From NCBI GenBank assembly GCA_003566795.1, contig PXBU01000145.1, positions 1 through 31,474 on the forward strand: a stretch of 31,474 bases of DNA. The letters are read 5' to 3'. A model generated the notes under the pieces. It had not been told where the DNA came from. It worked only from the letters and a program-made list of their open reading frames with translations, and did not search any database. This document shows, one piece after another, positions 13,835 through 23,407 of the stretch (the first letter of the stretch is position 1; each line of letters starts with the position of its first letter). The DNA is from Puniceicoccaceae bacterium. Lineage in GTDB: Bacteria; Verrucomicrobiota; Verrucomicrobiia; Opitutales; Coraliomargaritaceae. The translations under genes were made by a program, and so were the position numbers.

Positions 13835-15649
13835 ATGAGTAGAGCATTTGTATCAGGTGCACGATCATCTATCGTGCTGGCGACGGTCGCGATTGCGTTT
13901 TGTGTCCTTTTTGGGCGCTTGTTCTACTTACACGTATGGAGTCAGCAGGAGCTGCTCCAGCATCTGGAAGCCAACCGTAAAACCTTTAGCCTGATTGAAG
14001 CGCGTCGTGGCAATATTGTTGACGCGCGCGGCAACCTCCTGGCTGTCACGCGTACCAGTTACAACATCGGTGTGGATCCGCAGATGGTGCGGGAGGAAGA
14101 TCAGCATAAACTGCCGCAGCTGGCCGAATTGATCGGCAAGACGGTGGAGGAAGTCGAAGAGGCCCTCGACACCAAAGTGAGGGTGGTGGGTGCGAGCAGC
14201 AACGAGGTTCGCTTGGTCCGATGGGTTTCGCTCATGCGCGGGGCCGATGAGGCGGTTAACAATGCGGTGGCAGCGTTGAACATTCGCGGCATCTACAGTA
14301 ACCGAGAACACAGTCGAGCGTATCCCGCTGGCACGTTGGCCGCGCATGTGCTCGGGTATGTGAACAAGGAAGAAACGGCTGTGACCGGGGTCGAGCGCTT
14401 CTTTGATTATTATCTGCGGGGGCAGGACGGTTGGCGCGAAAGTGAGCGCGATGGCCGGCGGCGAGAGTTGGCTCAGTTCCGCGAACGGGAGGTGAGCGCG
14501 TCTGATGGACTCAATGTTGAGCTCACCTTGGACCAGATGGTCCAGCACATTGCTGAGACCGAGATCGCGCGTTTAGTGGAGGAATTCCGGCCTGAGGGAG
14601 TCAGCGTGATCGTGAGTGAAGCCAGCACGGGAGCGGTTCTGGCAATGGCAAACTACCCCACTTACGACCCCAACGAGTTTTTCAACACCCAGAAGTATCC
14701 GATCGCAAATCAACGCAACCGGGCATTAACCGATTCTTTTGAACCTGGTTCCACCTTTAAGATCGTGCCCGTCGCTGCGGCCTTGAATGAGGGGGTTGTC
14801 AATCCGGATGACGTCTTCCAAACCGGACATGCGCAAGTCAGTTACCGCGGCCGCAGCTTGCGGCTGCCATCGGACCACCGGCACTATGATTCCCTTTCGG
14901 TGTATGATGTGATGGTAAAATCCAGCAATCGCGGGGTGGCACATTTGGGACTACAGTTGGGCGAGCAACGTCTCTACGATTATTCGGCAGCCTTTGGTTT
15001 TGGTGAAAGAACCGGTTGTGCACTCGGTGGTGAAATATCCGGCACGCTGCACCGGGTATCCGCTTGGGATGGTTTGACCATTACGCGGTTGCCGATGGGG
15101 CATGCGGTGAGCGCGACGCCGATGCAGGTGCACGCGGCGATGTCCGTTATCGCCAATAACGGGATCCTGATGCAGCCGATGCTGACCAGACGTGTTTTTG
15201 ACCGCCAGGGGCAGGATGTCGTTCGGTTTTCACCGCAAGCGAAACGCCGCGTGATCTCGACTGACGTGGCTCAGATACTTTCGCAAATGCTGGCGGATGT
15301 AGTCGGTGAAAATGGCACCGCCCGTCGCGCTGCCATTGAGAACTATAACGTGGCCGGCAAAACCGGCACCACTCAGAAGATCGTGAATGGCCGCTACTCC
15401 AATCGTCATCACGTGGCATCATTCAGTGGTTTTTTCCCCGCCGATCGACCCGAGCTGGTCATCACCGTGGTGGTGGACGAACCCCGGCTCAACGGCACCG
15501 GTTACGGTGGTTCAGTCGCCGCACCTGCATTTCGAAATATCGCCGAGGCCTGTATTGCCTACCTCGGCATTCGCCCCTCCCGCACCAGGGAGGACTTTAT
15601 TGCACAGCAACCTTCTTCTCATGATTGGCCACGCCGACTTACCAATTAG
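13835..15649 (+). CDS. ftsI: Division-specific penicillin-binding protein, FtsI/PBP3 type
   Basis: A 604-residue class B PBP, the septal D,D-transpeptidase partner of FtsW. A membrane anchor lies at about residues 12-32 (IVLATVAIAFCVLFGRLFYL), followed by the RRGNIVDARGNLLA entry to the pedestal domain. The transpeptidase domain has all three motifs: SxxK with Ser306 and Lys309 in FEPGSTFK, SSN at 363-365, and KTGTT at 509-513. Length is typical. The C-terminus has no PASTA domain, consistent with a Gram-negative type. A short aaggg site lies 5-9 nt before the ATG. The murE coding region follows. Confidence 0.96.
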   Translation: MSRAFVSGARSSIVLATVAIAFCVLFGRLFYLHVWSQQELLQHLEANRKTFSLIEARRGNIVDARGNLLAVTRTSYNIGVDPQMVREEDQHKLPQLAELIGKTVEEVEEALDTKVRVVGASSNEVRLVRWVSLMRGADEAVNNAVAALNIRGIYSNREHSRAYPAGTLAAHVLGYVNKEETAVTGVERFFDYYLRGQDGWRESERDGRRRELAQFREREVSASDGLNVELTLDQMVQHIAETEIARLVEEFRPEGVSVIVSEASTGAVLAMANYPTYDPNEFFNTQKYPIANQRNRALTDSFEPGSTFKIVPVAAALNEGVVNPDDVFQTGHAQVSYRGRSLRLPSDHRHYDSLSVYDVMVKSSNRGVAHLGLQLGEQRLYDYSAAFGFGERTGCALGGEISGTLHRVSAWDGLTITRLPMGHAVSATPMQVHAAMSVIANNGILMQPMLTRRVFDRQGQDVVRFSPQAKRRVISTDVAQILSQMLADVVGENGTARRAAIENYNVAGKTGTTQKIVNGRYSNRHHVASFSGFFPADRPELVITVVVDEPRLNGTGYGGSVAAPAFRNIAEACIAYLGIRPSRTREDFIAQQPSSHDWPRRLTN

Positions 15650-15734
15650 TTTACTTCTCGCTGCCACCAGCTCCCGATTCTACAACAGCGGTTCCTCCAA
15701 CAGCCATTTTCTAAACGAACGGCAGGCGGGGGGG

Positions 15735-17207
15735 GTGATCCGCCCGAGCGTGGAGTATTTGTTCGAGGGCGTTGCGTGCCAAGCCAAGCGCTTGAACAAC
15801 GATAAGGTGGTGACTTGTTTGATCACGGACAGTCGTCGGGTGGTTCCCGGGGCGCTCTTTTTCGCCATTGGAGGCCTGCGCACGAACGGAAATTATTTTG
15901 TGGAGGAGGCGGTGGATCGCGGTGCGATTGCGATTGTGACTGAGGAGGACTTGGGTGCCCGTTTCCCCATCGATGTCATCCAGGTTGATGATGTGCGTCA
16001 GACGCTGGCGCTGGTCTCGCGCCTATTTTATGAAAAGCCGGATGAGCACTTGTCCCTGACCGGCGTGACCGGCACCAATGGCAAGACCACCGTTTCTATG
16101 TTGACGCAGCATCTGATTGGCGGAAGCGATCAAGTTGGGCTGGTCGGAACAGTTCGCTATGATTTGGGAAAGCGCACACTTCCATCTTTTCGCACGACTC
16201 CGGAATCGGTTGATATCTATTCGCTGCTGAGCCAGATGGTGACAAATGGCTGCCGGGAAGCAGTGATGGAGATCAGTTCGCACGGGATCGATCAGAAGCG
16301 AACCTATGGTCTCGATGTCGATGTCGCTGTCTTTTTAAACCTGACTCAGGATCACATCGACTATCACAAAAACATGGATGCTTACTTCGAGGTGAAGCAG
16401 CGTCTTTTTAACGGTGAAATGGGGCGTAAGCCGAAGGCGGCGGTCATCAATGCCGATTGTCGCTACGGGCGCAAGCTGATCGAAGCCGTCAAGGATGAGT
16501 TGCCCATCAAGACATTTGGCATGTCGGAGCAGGCCGATGTGCGGGCCAGTGAGATTAAACTTTTCCATGATCGCACCGAGTTCAAACTCACTTGGCCGGA
16601 GGGTGAAGCGCGGGTGTCGTCACCGCTGCTGGGTGGATTTAATGTGAGCAATCTCCTGGCGGCGCTGACGATCGCTTATGCGCATGAAAAATGTTTGGAT
16701 AATGCGCTGAGTCGGTTGGCAACATTTCCCGGCGTGCCGGGCCGGATGGAGCGGATCGATGCCGGGCAAAACTACAACTTGCTGGTGGACTACGCGCATA
16801 CCGATGATGCCCTGTCGCATGCCTGTGGCATGTTGCGGGAGATTACCCGTGGGAAACTTATTGTGGTGTTTGGTTGCGGTGGTGATCGTGACCGGACCAA
16901 GCGCGCACCAATGCTAAAGGCGGTTCTGGGTGGCGCCGATGTGGTGTATGCCACTGCGGATAACCCGCGTAGTGAGCCCTTGGAGCAAATTTTTGATGAT
17001 ATGTCGGCGGCCGAGGGCAGCGATCAAGTTCACTTTGTGGATGATCGCAGAGACGCTATTTCGCGTGCGCTCGATGCGGCCAATCCGGGCGATTGTGTTT
17101 TGATCGCGGGTAAAGGGCATGAGACCTATCAAGAATTTGACGGCACGGTGACACCCTTTGATGACCGCAGTGTCGCACGTGAACTCATTCGTTTAAAGCA
17201 GTCTTAG
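15735..17207 (+). CDS. murE: UDP-MurNAc-tripeptide synthetase (meso-DAP adding), MurE
   Basis: A 490-residue cytoplasmic ligase that adds meso-diaminopimelate to UDP-MurNAc-L-Ala-D-Glu. The N-terminal domain has CLITDSRRVVPGALFFAIGG, the central domain has the ATP loop GVTGTNGKTTV with Lys117, and the C-terminal domain carries the DNPR motif (409-412) that marks DAP specificity. I chose the GTG at 15735, preceded by a G-rich run that may act as a ribosome site. This gives the usual family length. An in-frame ATG at 15621 would overlap ftsI and add 38 residues without family similarity. The frame is open further upstream only as a shadow of ftsI. murF follows 11-17 bp later. Confidence 0.92.
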   Translation: MIRPSVEYLFEGVACQAKRLNNDKVVTCLITDSRRVVPGALFFAIGGLRTNGNYFVEEAVDRGAIAIVTEEDLGARFPIDVIQVDDVRQTLALVSRLFYEKPDEHLSLTGVTGTNGKTTVSMLTQHLIGGSDQVGLVGTVRYDLGKRTLPSFRTTPESVDIYSLLSQMVTNGCREAVMEISSHGIDQKRTYGLDVDVAVFLNLTQDHIDYHKNMDAYFEVKQRLFNGEMGRKPKAAVINADCRYGRKLIEAVKDELPIKTFGMSEQADVRASEIKLFHDRTEFKLTWPEGEARVSSPLLGGFNVSNLLAALTIAYAHEKCLDNALSRLATFPGVPGRMERIDAGQNYNLLVDYAHTDDALSHACGMLREITRGKLIVVFGCGGDRDRTKRAPMLKAVLGGADVVYATADNPRSEPLEQIFDDMSAAEGSDQVHFVDDRRDAISRALDAANPGDCVLIAGKGHETYQEFDGTVTPFDDRSVARELIRLKQS

Positions 17208-17224
17208 TCACGGCGGAGATGACA

Positions 17225-18595
17225 ATGCCCGAATTCAGGCCCGACGACCTTGCAGGCATCACTGGTGGAAGCTGGCATGTCGGCGAGCCACTGGCGTTGA
17301 CCGGGTTCCATTTTGATACGCGGCGCATTGAAGCGGGTAATTGTTTTATCGCCCTCAGCAGTGAGCAGCGCGACGGGCACGACTTCGTAGCCGACGCGAT
17401 TGTCAAAGGGGCGTCGTGTGCCCTCACCAACCGGGTATTGGATTGTGGGCTGCCGCAACTGGTGGTCGCTGACACCCTCTCAGCGATGGGCGCGATCGCA
17501 GCGGATGTCCGCTCCAAATTTTCGAAGCCCGTCGTCGCTATCACCGGTAGTTGCGGCAAAACATCGACCAAGGAAATGCTCCGTCTACTGCTGGGGCAGC
17601 CGTCCTCTCATGCGACACCGGGCAATTGGAACAACCGGATCGGAGTGCCCATGACTTTATTTGGGCTCGAATCTTCGCGGCACGATTTCGCAGTGATTGA
17701 GGCTGGTATCAACCAGCCGGGAGAAATGGCCTTGCTGGGGGCGATGATCGAGGCCGACCTAACCGTGCTAACGAATATTGGCCCGGCGCACCTGGAACTG
17801 CTCGGTTCGCTCGCAGGGGTGGCGGCAGAAAAATCAAAACTGTGCGCCACAGCCAAAGCGGATTCACCCGTCGTTTTGCCCGCTGCAGTCTTGCAGTATC
17901 CAGCCTTTGCACCGCTGGCGAAGCGTTGTATTGCGGTATGCTTCGATGGTGATCGGCGACCGACTGGAGTTCGCAGCTGCGTGGATTGTACGTTTGCGCC
18001 TGCAGGAGATGGGCAGTCCTGGGAATTTTCGCTGCAGGGCCGGACTTATCGCATTAATTGCGCTAGCCTGGGGGTCGCCCAAAATGCGGCCCTGGCGATT
18101 GTGGCGGCGCAATTACTCGGAGTGGGGCATTCCGATTTGGCGCACCGCCTCCGGATGTGGGCACCCGGCGGCACCCGCGGTCGCGCAATTTCCACGGACG
18201 AGCACTATTACTATATCGATTGTTACAATGCCAACCCCGCCTCGATGGTCGACGCGTTGCAGGCCTTTCAAAGGTCTGCGCCGGCCCAGATGTCGCGTTG
18301 CTACATAATCGGCGCGATGAACGAATTGGGCGCCGGGGCCGCTGCGTTCCATCTTTCAGTGGGTGAGCGGTTGGCCTTGCGACCAGAGGACAGCGTGGTA
18401 TTCGTCGGTCCCGAACTGCTGACGGCTGCCTACCGGGAGGGGGCTTTGAGAAGCGGCGCATTGCCCGGCCAAATAAAATGTGCCGGAAAAGCTGCCAGTA
18501 TTCAGTCTATGGTTGCCGATTTCAAAGGCGCACTTTTTCTCAAGGGCAGCCGCGTTCACCAACTGGAAGAACTGCTGGCCCCATCGCTTGTTTGA
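17225..18595 (+). CDS. murF: UDP-MurNAc-tripeptide D-Ala-D-Ala ligase, MurF
   Basis: A 456-residue cytoplasmic ligase that attaches D-Ala-D-Ala to the UDP-MurNAc tripeptide. It shows the Mur ligase plan: N-terminal FHFDTRRIEAGNCFIALS, ATP loop AITGSCGKTSTKEML, central EAGINQPGEM and LTNIGPAHLELLGS, and C-terminal DCYNANPASMVDAL. The start at 17225 has ggcggag (17212-17218) at 6-nt spacing. An ATG at 17219 directly abuts that site and would add only two residues. It sits between murE and mraY, 33 bp before mraY. Its substrate dipeptide comes from Ddl, encoded further down the same operon. Confidence 0.94.
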   Translation: MPEFRPDDLAGITGGSWHVGEPLALTGFHFDTRRIEAGNCFIALSSEQRDGHDFVADAIVKGASCALTNRVLDCGLPQLVVADTLSAMGAIAADVRSKFSKPVVAITGSCGKTSTKEMLRLLLGQPSSHATPGNWNNRIGVPMTLFGLESSRHDFAVIEAGINQPGEMALLGAMIEADLTVLTNIGPAHLELLGSLAGVAAEKSKLCATAKADSPVVLPAAVLQYPAFAPLAKRCIAVCFDGDRRPTGVRSCVDCTFAPAGDGQSWEFSLQGRTYRINCASLGVAQNAALAIVAAQLLGVGHSDLAHRLRMWAPGGTRGRAISTDEHYYYIDCYNANPASMVDALQAFQRSAPAQMSRCYIIGAMNELGAGAAAFHLSVGERLALRPEDSVVFVGPELLTAAYREGALRSGALPGQIKCAGKAASIQSMVADFKGALFLKGSRVHQLEELLAPSLV

Positions 18596-18628
18596 ACTTT
18601 TATTTTCATCTCTGTTTCACACCGCTCA

Positions 18629-19729
18629 ATGCTCTCCTATCTCGCCGAACTTGAACACATTTTTGGGCCCTTGCGCCTATTTCGCTATCTCACTTTGCGC
18701 AGCGCGTTTGCTGGCCTGACTGCAATTAGTGTCGGCTTTCTGGTGGGGCCCTGGATTTTTGCCAAACTGCGCGATCTGCGGGCGAGACAATCTCTGCGCG
18801 GAGAAGATGAAGTGGGGCAACTGGCCGAGTTGCATGCCGCCAAGGCCCAGACGCCCACGATGGGCGGACTGATGATTTGTGTGTCGGTGGTGACCAGCAC
18901 GGTGCTGTGGGCCCGCCCGAATGTATATGTTTACACGGCTCTGCTGGTCTATGTCGGCTTAACCTTGATTGGATTTCTGGATGACTATCTGAAGATCGCC
19001 AAGCGCAACAGTGCCGGCTTGTCCGGCAGGTGGAAGCTGGCGGGGCAGGCATTGCTGACGCTGCTGGCTCTGGCGCTGCTGCTGAGTTTTCCGGAATCCG
19101 CCGCGAAAATGCGCGAGTTGTGGGTGCCCTTTTATAAAGAGGTGTTGATCAGCTCGATGCCCTTATGGGTGCTCATTCCCTTCCTGTTCATTGTTCTGGC
19201 TGGATCGAGTAATGCGATCAATCTCACCGACGGGGTCGACGGCCTCGCGATTGGATGCACGGTGACGGTGGCCCTCGCCTACGCCATTATGGCCTACGCG
19301 GCGGGAAATGCGATTATCGCGGACTATCTTTTCATCAGTTTTATTCCCGGCAGCGGGGAATTAACCGTAGTCTGTGCCGCCTTGCTGGGTGCGAGTCTCG
19401 CTTTTCTCTGGTATAATTCGCATCCGGCTGAGGTGTTCATGGGCGACACCGGTTCGCTGGCGCTGGGTGGGCTGATCGGTATGATCGCCTTCATGGTGCA
19501 CCAACCTCTCACGCTGGTAATCGTCGGCGGGATCTTTGTCATGGAGGCGGGATCTGTCATTCTGCAGGTGGCCTCTTTCAAAACACGCGGCCAACGCATC
19601 TTCAAAATGTCTCCGATACACCATCACTTCGAATTAAAAGGGTGGCATGAAAACAAAGTGGTGATTCGCTTTTGGATTCTCTCTCTGATCTTCGCGATGG
19701 CTGGGCTCGCCACACTTAAATTACGCTAA
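18629..19729 (+). CDS. mraY: Phospho-MurNAc-pentapeptide translocase, MraY
   Basis: A 366-residue polytopic inner-membrane enzyme, about ten membrane segments, that moves phospho-MurNAc-pentapeptide to undecaprenyl phosphate to make lipid I. Catalytic-site motifs are present: KAQTPTMGGL (about residues 72-81), FLDDYLKI (with the Asp pair, about 116-123), NAINLTDGVDGLAIG (about 193-207), FMGDTGSLALGG (about 270-281) and the histidine-rich PIHHHFELKGW (about 330-340). Length is typical (360). The operon position between murF and murD is standard, and murD starts within 5 bp of the stop. Confidence 0.97.
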   Translation: MLSYLAELEHIFGPLRLFRYLTLRSAFAGLTAISVGFLVGPWIFAKLRDLRARQSLRGEDEVGQLAELHAAKAQTPTMGGLMICVSVVTSTVLWARPNVYVYTALLVYVGLTLIGFLDDYLKIAKRNSAGLSGRWKLAGQALLTLLALALLLSFPESAAKMRELWVPFYKEVLISSMPLWVLIPFLFIVLAGSSNAINLTDGVDGLAIGCTVTVALAYAIMAYAAGNAIIADYLFISFIPGSGELTVVCAALLGASLAFLWYNSHPAEVFMGDTGSLALGGLIGMIAFMVHQPLTLVIVGGIFVMEAGSVILQVASFKTRGQRIFKMSPIHHHFELKGWHENKVVIRFWILSLIFAMAGLATLKLR

Positions 19730-19730
19730 C

Positions 19731-20978
19731 GTGATGCGTCTGCGAATTGCTATTTTTGGAGCTGGTATAAGTGGTCAGGCCGCCAAGCGGTTGGCGCGGG
19801 CTCTGGGGCATGAAGTCACACTGTTTGACGAGGCTGGATGTGGGGACGCGGAGCGTTTCAGTGAAGACAACCTGGCTGAATTTGATCGTTTTATTTTTAG
19901 CCCGGGCTTCGCTGCCGACCATCCCTGGCGGCGATGCGCGGCAAGCTCCGGGCGGAAGCTACAATCCGAGCTGAGTTTTGCTGCGGAGCACTGGCAGGGG
20001 CGGCTGATCGGAGTGACTGGCACCAATGGCAAGACGACTCTCACCCGTCTGCTGACGGAGGCCTTTGTGCACACCGGTAAAAACGCTGTGGCTACTGGTA
20101 ACATTGGCCAGCCCCTGAGTGCCGCTGTTTTGGATGCTGCGCATGACGAGTCATCTTGTGCCGTCTGTGAAATTAGTTCCTTCCAAGCCGAGCTTTCCAG
20201 CGGGATGCAGCTGGATGCCTTGCTCTGGACCAACTTTGCGGAGGATCATTTGGACCGGTATCCGACCATGCGTGATTACTTTATGGCGAAGGCCCGGCTG
20301 TTCCAATGCCTGCGCTGCGACGCCATCTGTGTGGTCGGACCGCAGGTACTACCGTGGTGTGATTTGCTGGATCAAGCCCTTCCGGCGGCAGCGCATGTCG
20401 CGGGCATGCGGGCATTCATCAGTCAACTTGCGCCGGATTCGGTTTTCACCCGTCAGCCGTTCAGCGAGAACTTTGCCCTGGCGGCGGAATTTTGGAGTCT
20501 GGCAGGTGAGCCGGCGGCATCACTCCTGGCGGCTGCGCGGGACTTTAAGCTGGAACCTCACCGGCTGGATGTTGTCGCTGAAAAAGATGGAGTTAGGTAT
20601 TGGAATGATTCCAAGGCCACGAATTTTCATTCGGTGCTGGCGGCTGTCGAGGCCGTTCCCGGCCCGATCATCTGGATTGGCGGCGGTCAGACCAAGGGAG
20701 GAGACATGGCGGCGTTCGCTGCCGCACTTTCGAAGCAAATCGACGTGGCGGTTCTCTATGGAGAGGCGGCGCCGCAGCTGGGAAAAGAATTGATGCAACA
20801 GCTTAAAAATGTGCAAATTGTCAGCGAATTTGGGGCGGCCGTGCAAATTGCCTGTGAGTTCGCAGGTAAAAGGACTCCATCCAATGTTTTGCTCAGCCCC
20901 GGATTCGCCAGCTTTGACCAATTCCAGTCTTATGCGGAACGAGGAAAAACCTTCAATTCCATGGTTTTAAGTTTGTAG
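19731..20978 (+). CDS. murD: UDP-MurNAc-L-Ala-D-Glu ligase, MurD
   Basis: A 415-residue cytoplasmic ligase that adds D-glutamate to UDP-MurNAc-L-Ala. The N-terminal Rossmann-like part reads IAIFGAGISGQAAKRLA. The ATP loop is GVTGTNGKTTLTRLL (about residues 93-107). The central domain has CEISSFQAEL and NFAEDHLDRYPTM, and the C-terminal domain has YWNDSKATNFHSVLAA and LLSPGFASFDQFQSYAERG. It is slightly shorter than most family members (430-450). GTG at 19731 and ATG at 19734 are both possible starts and differ by one residue. A 56-bp gap without a clear Shine-Dalgarno site separates it from the LysM gene. Confidence 0.95.
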   Translation: MMRLRIAIFGAGISGQAAKRLARALGHEVTLFDEAGCGDAERFSEDNLAEFDRFIFSPGFAADHPWRRCAASSGRKLQSELSFAAEHWQGRLIGVTGTNGKTTLTRLLTEAFVHTGKNAVATGNIGQPLSAAVLDAAHDESSCAVCEISSFQAELSSGMQLDALLWTNFAEDHLDRYPTMRDYFMAKARLFQCLRCDAICVVGPQVLPWCDLLDQALPAAAHVAGMRAFISQLAPDSVFTRQPFSENFALAAEFWSLAGEPAASLLAAARDFKLEPHRLDVVAEKDGVRYWNDSKATNFHSVLAAVEAVPGPIIWIGGGQTKGGDMAAFAAALSKQIDVAVLYGEAAPQLGKELMQQLKNVQIVSEFGAAVQIACEFAGKRTPSNVLLSPGFASFDQFQSYAERGKTFNSMVLSL

Positions 20979-21034
20979 AGCTCCTCGAAAATTGATTAGT
21001 CTGAACTAAATAGAAAATCTTAATCTCATCTACC

Positions 21035-22219
21035 ATGAAAGTATCCAAAATCTTCGGCTGCGTGCTCAGCCTTCATCTTTGTGTCATCGTCGTGCTGCTG
21101 GTCCAGCCCGGTTGCCAGACGGGGCAGCCCCCCACGCAAACGCAAGCTCAGAAACGTGCGACCACGCCATCGGTGGCGGATGCCACGGCCACTACGACCG
21201 CGCCCGCTTCGGAGACCCGGCGGGCCGAACGGCGAGGCCTGGATGATGCCTTCAATACCGGCTTGGCGAGCGAGACGATCGAGCCAACGGATTGGTCGGA
21301 GTCGATTGAGCCGCTCGAACCGCTGGAGCCAATTTCGACTGAAAGAGCCGGACCCACTGCGGAGTCAGACTACCAAAGCTACACGGTCAAACGCGGGGAT
21401 AGTCTCTGGGCGATCGCCCGGCGCTACGGCGTCTCAGTCAATGAGCTCTATGCCGCGAACAACCTGACTGAAAATTCGGTGATTCGCGAGGGGCAGCAGA
21501 TCCAGATTCCGGTCGAAGCAGGCAGCGCACCCGTCCGCACGGAAACGTCGCAGGCCTCACCGCCGAGCACTTCCGAGCAGGCGACAACGTCCTACACTGT
21601 GCAGCGTGGAGATAGTCTCTCACGCATCGCCAATCGTTTTGATACGACGGTCAACGCGCTCAAAGCAGCCAACAACAAAAGCAGCGATCTGATCCGGGTG
21701 GGCGAGACGCTGGTCGTGCCCGGCGGGGGCACTGCCGCCGCAGCCACCACCACGTCTCCCACGACTCAGTCAACCGCCACGACCACGCGCAGCGCGGCGA
21801 CCCCGAGCGGCGCCACGCAAACGCACACGGTCAAGGCTGGGGAGTATCCAGGGCAAATTGCCCGCCAATACGGCATGACAGCCAACGAACTCCTCGCCTT
21901 GAACAATATTTCCGACCCGCGGAGATTGCGGATCGGGCAGGAGTTAATGGTGACGGGCTCTGAAGCTGGTGCCAGTGCTGATCGTCAAACGCAGGCGGCG
22001 GCTGCGCAGCCGACGCCACGGACCACGACGACCCCGACCACTCCCACTCCGACCACTCCCGCTCCGGCCCCCGTGGTCGCCCAACCCGGTGAAATCAGAA
22101 TCATCGAAGCAGATCCCTTGATCGAAGGTGAATTGGATGCGTCCGAACTCGATGCATCCGAATTGGATGATATGTTCGAGGATGCGACTGAGATTCCTGT
22201 CATCCGTTTGGAAGAGTAG
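21035..22219 (+). CDS. LysM-repeat wall-binding protein, probable lipoprotein
   Basis: A 394-residue exported protein. The N-terminus is hydrophobic and ends at Cys27 (VQPGC), a lipobox-like site, though Gln at -3 is atypical. Three LysM domains follow at about residues 116-160 (YTVKRGDSLWAIARRYGV), 187-229 (YTVQRGDSLSRIANRFDT) and 264-307 (HTVKAGEYPGQIARQYGM). They are joined by Ser/Thr/Pro/Ala-rich linkers. LysM binds GlcNAc-containing chains, so this should be held at the peptidoglycan. A Pro/Thr-rich stretch (about 325-350) leads to an acidic tail with repeated DASELDASELDD. There is no enzymatic domain. Its place between murD and ftsW is not part of the classical dcw order and suggests a division-linked structural role. 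Confidence 0.85.
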   Translation: MKVSKIFGCVLSLHLCVIVVLLVQPGCQTGQPPTQTQAQKRATTPSVADATATTTAPASETRRAERRGLDDAFNTGLASETIEPTDWSESIEPLEPLEPISTERAGPTAESDYQSYTVKRGDSLWAIARRYGVSVNELYAANNLTENSVIREGQQIQIPVEAGSAPVRTETSQASPPSTSEQATTSYTVQRGDSLSRIANRFDTTVNALKAANNKSSDLIRVGETLVVPGGGTAAAATTTSPTTQSTATTTRSAATPSGATQTHTVKAGEYPGQIARQYGMTANELLALNNISDPRRLRIGQELMVTGSEAGASADRQTQAAAAQPTPRTTTTPTTPTPTTPAPAPVVAQPGEIRIIEADPLIEGELDASELDASELDDMFEDATEIPVIRLEE

Positions 22220-22264
22220 CCCGCGAATGGGTGACTTATTTCACATGATTTAAGGCGTTCCAGA

Positions 22265-23407
22265 ATGAGTGCTCCTCTGGTCTCGCGTAATCCTACAAGA
22301 CATCTTCCGACGGTTGGCTTTTTTCTCTGCCTGATTGTCGTCGCGTTGACGTTTCTTGGTCTGGTCATTTTGTTCAGTGCCTCGCAATCGATGCATGAAG
22401 ATCCGACGATTTTACTGCGCCGACAGGTGGTCTGGTTGTTGTTTGCATGTGTTGCCGGGGTGCTTGCGTTTGTGATCAATCTGGAAGCTTTGCGGGAATT
22501 CGCTCTGGTTCTTGCGGGTGGGTCGGTGCTATTACTGATTTTGGTCCTGATTCCGGGGATCGGTGTCGAGGTCAATGGTGCGCGGCGCTGGATGGATTTC
22601 GGGTTTATGCGTTTGCAGGTGTCAGAGGTGGGCAAGCTCGGGTTATTATTTCTGATGGCGCATTACCTCGCCATGCACCGGCGCGATCTGGACCATGTTC
22701 TCAAAGGCTACCTGGTGCCGTGCGGTATTCTCGCGGTGTTTTGTGGACTGATCATTTTAGAGCCAGACTTTGGCACGGCCCTTTTATGCGGTGCAGTAGG
22801 TGGCGTGATGATGTTTTTGGCCGGGACTCGGCTGAAGTTCCTCATCCCAACGGGTATTCTCGCGCTAATTTTATTTTCCATCGCGGTGTATTACGATCCG
22901 ATCCGCTTACAGCGAATCACCTCCTTTCTCGATGTCGAAGGGAACCGTGCTGACAGTGCTTATCAGCTCTGGCAGGGCTTACTCGCCTTCGGTGCCGGTG
23001 GTTTGCAAGGTGTTGGGCTCGGTGGCGGTCGCCAGCAGATGTCTTTCCTGCCGGAAGCGCACACCGACTTTATTTTTGCCATCGTTGCGGAAGAGCTTGG
23101 TTTTATTTTTACCGGTGGTGTGGTGCTACTGTATATGACGCTTTTCTTTATCGGTGTATTGCAGCTTCGACGGGCCCCGAATCTATATCAGTATTTACTC
23201 GTGATGGGGGCGTTACTTTTTATTACCTTCCAGGCGTTGATCAACATTGGGGTGGTCACGGGTAGCATCCCTACCAAGGGCATGTCGCTCCCTTTCATTT
23301 CATACGGAGGTTCTAACCTGGTGTTAATGTTTGTTTTAACGGGGATTATTCTGAACGGTTTTCGTTCCTGGGAGGTCCCGGCGCTGCGGAGGCAGCGTGA
23401 ATTATGA
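22265..23407 (+). CDS. ftsW: Septal peptidoglycan polymerase FtsW (SEDS family)
   Basis: A 380-residue polytopic protein with about ten membrane helices that polymerises lipid II into septal glycan together with FtsI. SEDS motifs seen: VILFSASQSM at about residues 35-44, VNGARRWMDFG at about 102-112, LQVSEVGKLG, IILEPDFGTALL with the family Asp, and LPEAHTDFIFAIVAEELGF. The end has PTKGMSLPFISYGGSNL. The operon context (murD-LysM-ftsW-murG) and the separate ftsI gene favour FtsW over RodA. Its stop overlaps the murG ATG by 4 bp (ATGA), which suggests translational coupling. Confidence 0.95.
   Translation: MSAPLVSRNPTRHLPTVGFFLCLIVVALTFLGLVILFSASQSMHEDPTILLRRQVVWLLFACVAGVLAFVINLEALREFALVLAGGSVLLLILVLIPGIGVEVNGARRWMDFGFMRLQVSEVGKLGLLFLMAHYLAMHRRDLDHVLKGYLVPCGILAVFCGLIILEPDFGTALLCGAVGGVMMFLAGTRLKFLIPTGILALILFSIAVYYDPIRLQRITSFLDVEGNRADSAYQLWQGLLAFGAGGLQGVGLGGGRQQMSFLPEAHTDFIFAIVAEELGFIFTGGVVLLYMTLFFIGVLQLRRAPNLYQYLLVMGALLFITFQALINIGVVTGSIPTKGMSLPFISYGGSNLVLMFVLTGIILNGFRSWEVPALRRQREL

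Noticed and set aside
15387..15734. Long N-terminal extension of MurE
   Set aside because: The frame is open only because it shadows the end of ftsI; family similarity begins after the GTG at 15735.
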